A stretch of 8,597 nucleotides of DNA. Source: Candidatus Heimdallarchaeota archaeon (GTDB lineage: Archaea; Asgardarchaeota; Heimdallarchaeia; Heimdallarchaeales; Kariarchaeaceae). Shown here piece after piece: positions 1 to 7,059 of this stretch. Under the pieces are notes generated by a model. It searched no databases. It worked only from the letters and a program-made list of their open reading frames with translations, and was not told where the DNA came from. The DNA is taken from positions 1 to 8,597 of the forward strand of contig WAMJ01000056.1 in NCBI GenBank assembly GCA_015522385.1, written 5' to 3'. Made by a program: the position numbers and the translations under genes. Positions within the stretch are counted from its first letter, which is position 1; every line of letters starts with the position of its first letter.

Positions 1-14
1 ATAGAATTGTCTTC

Positions 15-326
15 CTAGCTAATGAAGTAGAGTATAGCTGCAATTAGAGACAGTATTCCTCCGAAGAATACCCACAGGACAATCAGGAGAATGAACTGTG
101 TTGACTTGTCCAATTTGAAGAACATATCATCCTTCCCTAAGAAGAAGAGGATATAGTATATTCCGACAAGCACAGTCAGAACTTGGTTAACAATTCCAAG
201 GTTTAACATCGTGAAGATGTTGAAGACACCACTGGATAGGTAGGGTATTGGAATTAAAGCTGCAATTATATTGAGGATTCCCTGAATGAGCATCAGGTAA
301 TCCCCTATTTTCTTTAGGTCTGCCAT
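15..326 (-). CDS. Small three-helix membrane protein of unknown function
   Basis: I do not recognise this protein. From the ATG at 326-324 it is 103 residues, made almost wholly of hydrophobic helices at about residues 10-30, 38-63 and 77-101. A short charged loop (GKDDMFFKLDKS, about 64-75) separates the last two helices, and the chain stops right after the third helix with no soluble tail. The N-terminus (MADLKK) is short and charged. A TTG nine bases upstream in the same frame could also serve as start, but the ATG is preferred because a TATA-like TTTTAAA lies about 28 bp before it, which gives a leaderless or near-leaderless message. It is divergent from the giant helicase gene across about 295 bp. 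No catalytic or binding motif is visible. An integral membrane location is well supported by composition; the function is unknown. Confidence 0.7.
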   Translation of the reverse strand: MADLKKIGDYLMLIQGILNIIAALIPIPYLSSGVFNIFTMLNLGIVNQVLTVLVGIYYILFFLGKDDMFFKLDKSTQFILLIVLWVFFGGILSLIAAILYFIS

Positions 327-350
327 AGTGATCAATATGTGGCGGAGTTC

Positions 351-357
351 TTTAAAA
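351..357 (-). promoter_or_regulatory. TATA-like box of the small membrane protein gene
   Basis: On the minus strand this reads TTTTAAA, followed by GAA. Its centre is about 28 bp upstream of the ATG at 326, the distance expected when archaeal transcription starts at or just before the start codon. There is no Shine-Dalgarno-like sequence between the box and the ATG. Recognised by position and composition only. Confidence 0.4.
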
Positions 358-375
358 TGATTCTGTAGTAAAAAT

Positions 376-418
376 ATCGATTATCCTGTAATGATCGAAT
401 CAATAGTATAAATCGATT
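376..418. promoter_or_regulatory. Three ATCGA(T/A)T boxes at 18-bp spacing, possible operator array
   Basis: ATCGATT at 376-382, ATCGAAT at 394-400 and ATCGATT at 412-418 begin exactly 18 bp apart. The first and third are followed by near-identical flanks (ATCC and TATCC). The third lies inside the 12-bp perfect palindrome TAAATCGATTTA (409-420). The array starts about 19 bp upstream of the minus-strand TATA-like box and about 170 bp upstream of the giant gene's promoter. It could therefore be a regulator site for the small membrane protein gene, or shared by both divergent genes. The repeats are seen directly; the regulatory role is inferred. Confidence 0.35.
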
Positions 419-430
419 TATCCGTTCAAC

Positions 431-452
431 TCACTATATCCTAGTGTAGTGA
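431..452. repeat. Short inverted repeat in the divergent intergenic region
   Basis: TCACTA at 431-436 is mirrored by TAGTGA at 447-452. The inner CACTA also pairs with a second TAGTG at 442-446, so the right arm is present twice in tandem. The rest of the gap between the two divergent genes (about 453-580) is AT-rich and shows no ORF of useful length and no RNA gene that I can recognise. Confidence 0.25.
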
Positions 453-587
453 AAATTAGAGGTAAAAGTTGTATTTAGACTTATACTTACCATAGCTGGA
501 TTGAGCTCTACTGATAGTTGTGCAGGTGAAAAATAGTGCGAAAATTTAACCTCTTCACATATTCAGAAAAACAAATGGGAAAAAGGA

Positions 588-611
588 TTTATAGTAATAT
601 TCCCAATATTA
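588..611 (+). promoter_or_regulatory. Promoter of the giant helicase gene, with TATA box and adjoining palindrome
   Basis: TTTATAGT at 588-595, preceded by a purine-rich AAAAAGGA that could act as a BRE, is centred about 30 bp before the ATG at 622. Directly after it comes a perfect 7-bp inverted repeat, TAATATT (595-601) CCC AATATTA (605-611), which fills the space between the TATA box and the expected transcription start. A protein bound there would block initiation, so it is a plausible repressor site. The predicted transcript starts close to the ATG with essentially no leader, which matches the lack of a Shine-Dalgarno sequence. Confidence 0.45.
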
Positions 612-621
612 TTTGGTAACA

Positions 622-3600
622 ATGGCGGGGAAGGAATACACCATAACCCTACTTCTGAGAAATGAATCTGAGCTTCTAAATAAGGAAGTTACAACTAAGG
701 GAAAGATTGACAATTTAAATGAGCAACTTTCCAAGAATGGAAATAGGTATGTATCATACTATCTCACGGATGGACTAAATAGAATACGGGCTACTGATTT
801 CCATCCTAACGGTCTAAATCTTCAGGTTGGGGACTATATTCTGGTTGAGGGAGTTCTTGAATCCTATAATAATATCCCATATCTGAAAGTGAACACTTTG
901 GGAAAACTCGAAGAAGATCCTCAACTCGATAAAGAGTTTGAGCCAAGGCACACCACAATAGGGGACGTGCTTGACCAATGTGAGCGGGAGAACCCTGAAA
1001 AATATCTCGTGAAGACAGCTGCTAACTACGTAAGGGTCTCTGGTGTAGTCACAATGAAATCCTGGAAAATGGCCAAGAACGGAAATAAGTACATTGAGTA
1101 CAGTCTTGAAGACAATGGGGTCACGATGATCCTCAGGGATTTCAGCATCGTCAATGAGGTAGAGCATGGAGATAAGGTCTCGGTTGATGGTTTTGTTCAG
1201 ATCCTAGCAGGTCTCCCCAGTATCCTGATTGAGACCATACAGTCCGAAGAGCAGGACTATGTTGCTACCGATGATGACTTTGCCATCCAGAAGGAGGAGG
1301 ATCTAGAATCCATAGAAGTTGATGGACAGGAGCAGGTAGCTGTCAATGACCTAGAGCTAGGCGTGGTTGACGGCGAGGTAAGTTTTCTTGACAAGGATCA
1401 AATTGATGAGAAAGCCCCTTTCCAGATGGTGATTAATGAAGATCTCCTCAAGAAAATTGAGATTCTAGAAGAGAAGGACAAGAAGAGATTAGACAAGGCT
1501 CTGTACAATGTCCAATACAAGTACTGGGAATTCGGGGTTGTGGTAAAGAAGCTCGCGGGGATATCTGAACCGATATTCGAAGCTAGGTTGGATAGATCTC
1601 GAAGAATACTCTTCCAGATCAAATCAGTACCCATTGCCAACAGCTCTGTGACAAAACCTACCATCATTATCCATGACCTTGTCAGGCACAAGAAGATATC
1701 AGATGGAGCGAACAAGATTGCTAAAACTCGAATAGAACGATTGAACTTACAGAGTTACAATGTAAATCTTATCGGAAAGGCCATTGAGGAGGAGACAGTC
1801 ACCAATATCAAGGACGTTTCCATTGATGGTCATCCCCTAGATGAGCTCTTTAAAACAAGTGAGGTCGCAGATGAAGACAGTACTGGTCTACCAAATGGGA
1901 TCAAGTACTTCAGATTCGACGACGAAATCAGGAAGGAGTGGATTGATCACGGAATCCCTAGAAAGGTACTGGCTCTCTCACCAAGGCAGCAGAATCTTGT
2001 TTTCACGCGAGGTCCACTCATGATCAATGGTGGGGCAGGAACGGGTAAGACAACTGTACTCACACACATCTACTCATTCAAATCTTTACAACAGAAAGAG
2101 AAGGGACTCTACATCACACTCACTAGACCTCTGAAGAGTTTTATCGAGGAAATCCTGCGGACTATGGTCACACGGGAGGAGGAGGCAATTCTTGGAAGGG
2201 TTATGACCTTCAATGATGTCTGTAGAAAAATACTTGGATCTGATGAGAAGCAGTTTCCTCAAGATAAGGAGATCAATCTTCTAGATTTCATCAGGTGGAT
2301 CACTAAGTTCCCCCTCTACAGAAAAATGGATCCCTTGAAACTGTGGCAGGAGTACTACGGCATCATAAGGGGTGATTGCAAGGATTATAAGAAGGGTGTC
2401 ATTTCGCGCAAGGAGTATCTGGAAAAGGGAAACAAGATCTCTCTGTTTGAGGTAGAGTACCGAGACGATGTCTACGAAATCGTCACCCGTTACCATGATG
2501 AGATGAGGAAGAAAGGGTACTGGGACTCTGTCGACCTCGCACAATTCACACTTGATCGATTGGAACAACGAGACGGGGATGATAGACCAATCGAGGCAAT
2601 TGTCTGTGACGAAGTCCAAGATTTTGTTGAAGTTCAATACGCTGTCTTCACCCGGTTAGTTAGACCAGACAAACTCTACAATCTTTTCTTTGGAGGTGAC
2701 GTTCTTCAGTCAATAAATTCGAGTAACTTCAGGTGGGAAGACCTGCGATCATTCATTCATAGATACTACGAAGGACTGGGTAAGGCTTATCAAATCAAGA
2801 AAGTCGAATACATGAACAGGAACTTCCGCAGCACCAGTAAGATGATTGACATCGCTAACAGATTCATTGAATTTAAGCAGGAGATGGGGATTAAGGACAG
2901 CTACGATCGACTGCAATCGGCAGCGGACAGCATGGACGCTAAGCACGCTCCAGGGATGCTAATCAATCAGACAGATGAGGAACTCCGAGAGACCTTTGAG
3001 GAACTCAAGGACAAGGGCGAGGATCGGATACTAATTGTCTATCGCGATGAGTCCAAGGAGATCCTCAAGAAATACTTCAAGGAGACCTACATATTCACTG
3101 TAGCGGAGGCCAAGGGTCTTGAATTCATCTCTACTTTCCTGTACAACCTCGCCACTGATAGTGGTGTCGACTGGAACAAGTTCTTTGGTAACAAAAGTAA
3201 AGAATACATCAGTGAAAATCATCTCCTCGTTAAGTATGCCTTTAACAGAATTTATGTTGCACTCACTAGGGCTCGGAGACATCTTATTGTCTATGAGAGT
3301 GACAACAACGCGTTCAAATTATGGGACGGATTGAAGAGTGCCTCGTTCAAACTCACTCCTCTGAGCATAATGAAGAGATACTGGACAGAAGATCAATCCC
3401 CAGAAGAACTTCTGTCATCTGCAATGTACTTCAAGACGAACATGCGGTATGGTACTGCGGCAGACTACTTCCAAAGACTCAATAAGACCCGAGAAGCAAC
3501 GGAATGCTTGGCACTTGACGCGAGAGAACACAGGGAGCACGAGAAAGCTGCAGAACTTTTCCTCAAGATCGAGATGAAGGCTGAAGCTGCTAAGGAAATG

Positions 3601-6204
3601 GAGCATTTCAACCTTGTCCATGCAGAGGGGCTTTACCGTGAACTCAACGATAAAATCGGGATTGGCAGATGTAGGGCGAGACGGGAGGAGGAAAGAGGTA
3701 ACCGGAGGAAAGCCGCAGAGCTCTTTGAGAAAATTAAAGAATATTCGGAAGCAATCAGACTATACAAGATACTGAATGACAAGACAAATGTCGCAAAGAA
3801 TCAGGCACTACTCCATGAAGAGTATAAGGAGTGGAAAAAGGCAGCTGAATCGTGGTCGAAGATCGGAGAGACTTTCAGGGCGAATTCTGCTCTAGTGAAA
3901 TATTATCTCGAGAAAGGTGACCACAGGAATGCTGCCACATACGCAGAAAAGACTGGGGATTGGACTCTAGCACAGTCCCTGTGGCAGCAAGAAGAGGATC
4001 AAACAAGAGCCAGTTACTGCTATGCCAAATCACTCGTCGTGGAAGAGAAGTACGAAGAGGCAGACCTTGAGTTCAGGAACTTGGGAGAGTGGGATGAACG
4101 AATATCCATGTGGGGGGCAGTAGGTGACATGTATAGGTTGGCTGATGTGTATTTAGAGAGGTCTGGTGAAGACACAACCTATCTCGCGGACGCAGCAAGG
4201 ATCTGGGTTGATCTAGGGGATATCGAGAAGGCGCTTGAGCATGTAGAGAACATCAATAATTTTGACCTTAGACTGAATATTTTCCAGTCTGCAAACATGT
4301 TCTCCAAGGCAGCTGAATTGTGTGAGAGTAAAGGGCGTCATCTCCAAGCAGCTGATATGTGGATTAAAGCTAACGAAAAACCCCGTGCACTTGAGTGCTA
4401 CCGTAAATCTGGTGAGAAAACCGCTGAGGCCGAGTTGTTAAAGGAGTTGGAGCAGTGGGACGAAGCTGGTCTTGTGTACGAGGAACTGGGTGAATGGGAA
4501 CTTGCCTCGGAGATGTACTCAAAATCCAGCAATCAAGAGAAACTTGCCCTATGCTACACCAAACTGGGAAGATGGGGTGACGCTGGGCAGGCATACGAGA
4601 GCTTGGATATGACTTCCGATGCACTTGAAGCCTATATTAAAGGGAGGGTCTGGGCTAAAGCCGGGTTCCTTGCCGAGAAGATGGAAAATTATGGTACTGC
4701 TGCAGAATACTATCTGAAAGCTTCAGAACAGTCGAATAGAGAGGCTAATTTGAAAAATGCAGGTGCTCTTTTCCTGAAATCTGGCAACAAGGAGAAAGCA
4801 GCCGAGGCATACGCCAAAGGTAGGGACTTCGATACAGCAGCCAAGATCTGGGAGGAGCTTAATGACTACGCATCACTGGCAAAGCACTACAAGATCGAAA
4901 AGAAGTTAAAGCTGGCAGCTGAGAACTACGAGAAGGATGGCGACATCAAGCAGGCAGCTCAACTCTATTTTGAATCGAAGACATATGACGAAGCGATCAG
5001 GCTCTACACCTCACTAGATATGATGCACGATGTGGCCAAGGTCTACCGGTCAATGGGCAATTATGCAGAAGCTGCAGGTATATACGAGAATCTAGAAGAG
5101 TGGAGCATGGCTGCGGAGGAGTACAAAAGGGCCGAGCTCAAGCTCCAAGATCAGATAGATAATAAGGAGGATGAGGTCAAGAGATACGAACAAGATGGAA
5201 AACTCACCCTTGATGAGAAGAATGAATTAATCTCCAAGGTGAAGGCAGAAATTTCTCCGATTAATAATGAACGAAAGAAGCTAGCTAAGAAGTTAATTAA
5301 GTGCTACGAGATGGACAAAAACTATCTCGATGCTGCCGAAAAGGCGGAGAGGGAGGAGATGTATGAAAGAGCAGTTGGTTACTACCGAAAGGTGAATCGA
5401 TTGAGGAACGCGGCCTCGATAAATGAGAAGATAAATAATTTCTTAGAAGCAGCAAAGGACTGGGAGAGCTTAGAGGAATGGTCGAAAGCTGCTGATAACT
5501 ATGCTAAAGCTGGCTCAAACGCAAAAGCTGCAGAGATGTACTACAAGGACAAAGACTGGAAAAAATCATTGAGGTACTGGAAGAAAGAAGGTCGATTAAA
5601 CAAGATTGCCGAATGCTACGAGAAACTGGACAAATTAGAGGAAGCCGCTAAGGCTTGGGAAGAATCTGCTGAGTTGAGTGGGAACATGAAGGAGTGGAGG
5701 TATGCTGGGAAAAATTACGAGAAGCTTCAACTTAAAGCAGACGCGATCAGATGCTACGAGAAATCAGGTGACAACGAGCTAATAGACGATCTTCTCGAGG
5801 ACGAAGAGGCACTCAAGCGGCAGTTGGATCGGGCAGAGAAATCTGGAAACAGGAAGAAAATGGCCGAGATATACGAGAAACTGGGTGAATTTGATGCAGC
5901 TAAAGACCTGTGGATGGACATGGGGAACAAAGTGAAGGCAGCGAAGTGCTTCGAGAAACTGGAGCAATGGGAAGAGGCCGAGGCTCTGTTCGAGGACAAC
6001 AAACATGAGCTAGCAAAGTACTATGTCCGAAGAAAGTATTGGGTTAAGGCTGCGAAGACCTTCGAGGAGATTAAGGACTTCGAAAAAGCAGTATTATATT
6101 ATGAGAAGGCTGGAATGATGGAAGATATGAAGAGGGTCAAGAAATTCGTCAGACCAAAGAAGAAGAACAAGAAAAAGAGTAAGAAGAAAAAACGTGGTGT
6201 CTGA
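622..6204 (+). CDS. Giant UvrD/Rep-type SF1 helicase with tandem OB-folds, RelE-like domain and TPR-like solenoid
   Basis: Probable ATP-dependent DNA or RNA helicase/translocase fused to a protein-interaction scaffold (1860 aa from the ATG at 622). A TTG at 613 would add three residues but sits closer to the TATA box and is less likely. Domains in order: two OB-folds (about 22-96 and 137-206), which normally bind single-stranded nucleic acid; an acidic linker (207-265); a region about 275-365 resembling the RelE/ParE fold found before UvrD cores, with FEARLDRSRRILFQ at 319-332; then the helicase core. Its motifs are complete: LSPRQQ near 452, Walker A GGAGTGKTT 470-478 (K476), TFNDVC, Walker B DEVQD 663-667, GGDVLQSI, NRNFRS 732-737, AKGLEF 830-835, and VALTRAR 879-885 with its arginine fingers. 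No nuclease motif is visible. Residues 926-1836 form a TPR-like solenoid interrupted by a coiled coil (about 1504-1563), and the protein ends in a lysine-rich tail (1844-1860). The RelE-UvrD-TPR order recalls eukaryotic TRANK1-like proteins. The helicase call is firm; the substrate and process are unknown. Confidence 0.93.
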   Translation: MAGKEYTITLLLRNESELLNKEVTTKGKIDNLNEQLSKNGNRYVSYYLTDGLNRIRATDFHPNGLNLQVGDYILVEGVLESYNNIPYLKVNTLGKLEEDPQLDKEFEPRHTTIGDVLDQCERENPEKYLVKTAANYVRVSGVVTMKSWKMAKNGNKYIEYSLEDNGVTMILRDFSIVNEVEHGDKVSVDGFVQILAGLPSILIETIQSEEQDYVATDDDFAIQKEEDLESIEVDGQEQVAVNDLELGVVDGEVSFLDKDQIDEKAPFQMVINEDLLKKIEILEEKDKKRLDKALYNVQYKYWEFGVVVKKLAGISEPIFEARLDRSRRILFQIKSVPIANSSVTKPTIIIHDLVRHKKISDGANKIAKTRIERLNLQSYNVNLIGKAIEEETVTNIKDVSIDGHPLDELFKTSEVADEDSTGLPNGIKYFRFDDEIRKEWIDHGIPRKVLALSPRQQNLVFTRGPLMINGGAGTGKTTVLTHIYSFKSLQQKEKGLYITLTRPLKSFIEEILRTMVTREEEAILGRVMTFNDVCRKILGSDEKQFPQDKEINLLDFIRWITKFPLYRKMDPLKLWQEYYGIIRGDCKDYKKGVISRKEYLEKGNKISLFEVEYRDDVYEIVTRYHDEMRKKGYWDSVDLAQFTLDRLEQRDGDDRPIEAIVCDEVQDFVEVQYAVFTRLVRPDKLYNLFFGGDVLQSINSSNFRWEDLRSFIHRYYEGLGKAYQIKKVEYMNRNFRSTSKMIDIANRFIEFKQEMGIKDSYDRLQSAADSMDAKHAPGMLINQTDEELRETFEELKDKGEDRILIVYRDESKEILKKYFKETYIFTVAEAKGLEFISTFLYNLATDSGVDWNKFFGNKSKEYISENHLLVKYAFNRIYVALTRARRHLIVYESDNNAFKLWDGLKSASFKLTPLSIMKRYWTEDQSPEELLSSAMYFKTNMRYGTAADYFQRLNKTREATECLALDAREHREHEKAAELFLKIEMKAEAAKEMEHFNLVHAEGLYRELNDKIGIGRCRARREEERGNRRKAAELFEKIKEYSEAIRLYKILNDKTNVAKNQALLHEEYKEWKKAAESWSKIGETFRANSALVKYYLEKGDHRNAATYAEKTGDWTLAQSLWQQEEDQTRASYCYAKSLVVEEKYEEADLEFRNLGEWDERISMWGAVGDMYRLADVYLERSGEDTTYLADAARIWVDLGDIEKALEHVENINNFDLRLNIFQSANMFSKAAELCESKGRHLQAADMWIKANEKPRALECYRKSGEKTAEAELLKELEQWDEAGLVYEELGEWELASEMYSKSSNQEKLALCYTKLGRWGDAGQAYESLDMTSDALEAYIKGRVWAKAGFLAEKMENYGTAAEYYLKASEQSNREANLKNAGALFLKSGNKEKAAEAYAKGRDFDTAAKIWEELNDYASLAKHYKIEKKLKLAAENYEKDGDIKQAAQLYFESKTYDEAIRLYTSLDMMHDVAKVYRSMGNYAEAAGIYENLEEWSMAAEEYKRAELKLQDQIDNKEDEVKRYEQDGKLTLDEKNELISKVKAEISPINNERKKLAKKLIKCYEMDKNYLDAAEKAEREEMYERAVGYYRKVNRLRNAASINEKINNFLEAAKDWESLEEWSKAADNYAKAGSNAKAAEMYYKDKDWKKSLRYWKKEGRLNKIAECYEKLDKLEEAAKAWEESAELSGNMKEWRYAGKNYEKLQLKADAIRCYEKSGDNELIDDLLEDEEALKRQLDRAEKSGNRKKMAEIYEKLGEFDAAKDLWMDMGNKVKAAKCFEKLEQWEEAEALFEDNKHELAKYYVRRKYWVKAAKTFEEIKDFEKAVLYYEKAGMMEDMKRVKKFVRPKKKNKKKSKKKKRGV
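3397..6129 (+). repeat. Coding TPR-like alpha-solenoid repeats of the giant helicase
   Basis: About 910 residues consist of short helix-turn units recurring roughly every 18-20 residues, with the loose pattern A-x-x-Y-x-K-L-G-x-W-x-x-A-A. Examples are VYEELGEWELASEMY, AAEYYLKASEQ, IYEKLGEFDAAKDLW and CFEKLEQWEEAEALF. The octamer TACGAGAA, encoding YEK or YEN in the same frame, starts at 4927, 5083, 5617, 5716, 5755 and 5872. The C-terminal half is therefore more regular at DNA level than the N-terminal half, which suggests more recent duplication or exchange among units there. A charged segment without the repeat pattern at about 5131-5310 is probably a coiled-coil insertion. Such solenoids usually bind other proteins. 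Confidence 0.8.
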
Positions 6205-6253
6205 TCAATAAGCCAATCATCCCATTGACAATTTTCCCTATCTTCTGGAAGGA

Positions 6254-6276
6254 TTAATATTGGCAACGTCAATATT
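6254..6276 (+). promoter_or_regulatory. Promoter of the 7TM protein gene, with TATA box inside an inverted repeat
   Basis: TTAATAT at 6254-6260 is centred about 25 bp before the ATG at 6282, which fits a leaderless archaeal promoter. It overlaps the left arm of a perfect inverted repeat, AATATTG (6256-6262) with a 7-bp spacer and CAATATT (6270-6276). The giant gene's promoter also carries TAATATT/AATATT arms, so the two could share a regulator. Because AATATT is also what a TATA box can look like in AT-rich DNA, the shared-operator reading is tentative. Confidence 0.4.
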
Positions 6277-6281
6277 GATTT

Positions 6282-6989
6282 ATGATAACAGAAGGATATA
6301 TATCTGGTATCGGAACTCTCATTGACCTGTTCTTCTCCCTCATAATTGCGATCAGGCTCTACAAGCCAGCAAAGGAGGATGACTTCAGGTACGACTCATT
6401 CAGAGGTTCATTCTTCTGGACATTTGTCTTCTTCTCTTTGTTTTTCGCATTCATGAGCATGAATCTATTCGTGGATGACGTCAAGTTTGTAGGACTATGG
6501 GGATACACTTTTGGACATATCTTCCTCTACCTCGTATTTGCAGTAAATATCTTCGTCCCCTTCTCAGTGATCAGTGAGAGTAAGATATTTCCCAAGACAT
6601 ACGCCGTCCTGACACTTATCTCAGGTACAGTGGTGACCTATCTGAACTGGATTGCATACGAGACAGAGGAAACCCTCCCTGTCTTCGACAATGGTGCGAC
6701 AATCTGGAACCCACCGTTGGTCGTGAGGATCTACATACCGATAATGTCTATGCTAACATGGATGGTATTCGGGTTCCTGTTCTTTATGTATCATGCTTTC
6801 AACACCAAGGAGACCTGGTTACGAAAACGCTCTCTCTTAATCGGAATAGGCTTTCTGATCGTCTCAATCGGTGGTCCCCTCCACGATCAACCCTTTGCTG
6901 GATTCATGATCCTCATTGCTGATGTCGTTACATCCTTTGGGATCTTCATCCTAAGTCTTGGCATCTTTACGAGAAAACCCAATGAGTAA
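6282..6989 (+). CDS. Integral membrane protein with about seven transmembrane helices
   Basis: Family not recognised. The 235-residue protein has hydrophobic segments at about 5-27, 44-64, 70-97, 106-126, 146-173, 183-202 and 204-229, giving a likely seven-helix topology with a short charged C-terminus (TRKPNE). The loop after helix 1 is strongly charged (KPAKEDDFRYDSFRG), and the segment before helix 6 is basic (KETWLRKRS), both probably cytoplasmic. The layout resembles stand-alone 7TM sensor regions of archaeal signalling proteins, but no kinase, cyclase or other output domain is attached. Helix 7 has no lysine, which argues against a retinal-binding rhodopsin. The ATG at 6282 is directly preceded by an in-frame TGA (6276-6278), so the start is well fixed. 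The gene lies 77 bp after the giant helicase and has its own TATA-like box, so it is probably transcribed separately. Confidence 0.75.
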   Translation: MITEGYISGIGTLIDLFFSLIIAIRLYKPAKEDDFRYDSFRGSFFWTFVFFSLFFAFMSMNLFVDDVKFVGLWGYTFGHIFLYLVFAVNIFVPFSVISESKIFPKTYAVLTLISGTVVTYLNWIAYETEETLPVFDNGATIWNPPLVVRIYIPIMSMLTWMVFGFLFFMYHAFNTKETWLRKRSLLIGIGFLIVSIGGPLHDQPFAGFMILIADVVTSFGIFILSLGIFTRKPNE

Positions 6990-7011
6990 TTGTCCGACCA
7001 GAATATAGAAG

Positions 7012-7038
7012 AAATTTATTCCTGAACGTTCATATAGT
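7012..7038 (+). promoter_or_regulatory. Candidate promoter of the longin-like gene, with palindrome TGAACGTTCA
   Basis: Two TATA-like stretches are possible. CATATAGT (7031-7038) is about 26 bp before the ATG at 7060 and would give a leaderless message. AAATTTATT (7012-7020) lies about 43 bp before it and would give a leader of roughly 15-20 nt. Between them, overlapping the first base pairs of the downstream box, is the perfect 10-bp palindrome TGAACGTTCA (7023-7032), a possible operator. The 70-bp gap to the upstream 7TM gene is otherwise featureless. Confidence 0.35.
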
Positions 7039-7059
7039 GATTCGATATACATACAACTA

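Noticed and set aside
453..580. Possible small RNA or hidden small gene in the divergent gap
   Set aside because: I found no ORF of useful length, no stable stem-loop and no tRNA-like pattern here.
814..1167. Minus-strand reading frame of about 117 codons inside the helicase gene
   Set aside because: It lies opposite the OB-fold coding region, has an unusual composition and no promoter; it is a shadow of the real frame.
4900..5880. CRISPR-like or mobile repeat array suggested by recurring TACGAGAA octamers
   Set aside because: All copies are in the same codon phase and encode Tyr-Glu-Lys/Asn within a protein repeat; spacing is irregular and no direct repeat longer than a few codons recurs.
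5754..6006. Two overlapping minus-strand frames opposite the solenoid
   Set aside because: They are rich in Ser, Phe and Leu because they are the antisense of repeated Glu/Lys codons, and they overlap each other; coding bias comes from the sense strand.
622..6204. Helicase as a RecB/AddA-type helicase-nuclease or a known defence-system helicase
   Set aside because: No nuclease motif is visible after helicase motif VI, and no partner defence gene (nuclease, methylase, reverse transcriptase or CRISPR component) is in the window.
6282..6989. 7TM protein as a microbial or archaeal rhodopsin
   Set aside because: The last helix has no lysine for retinal attachment and no rhodopsin motif is visible.
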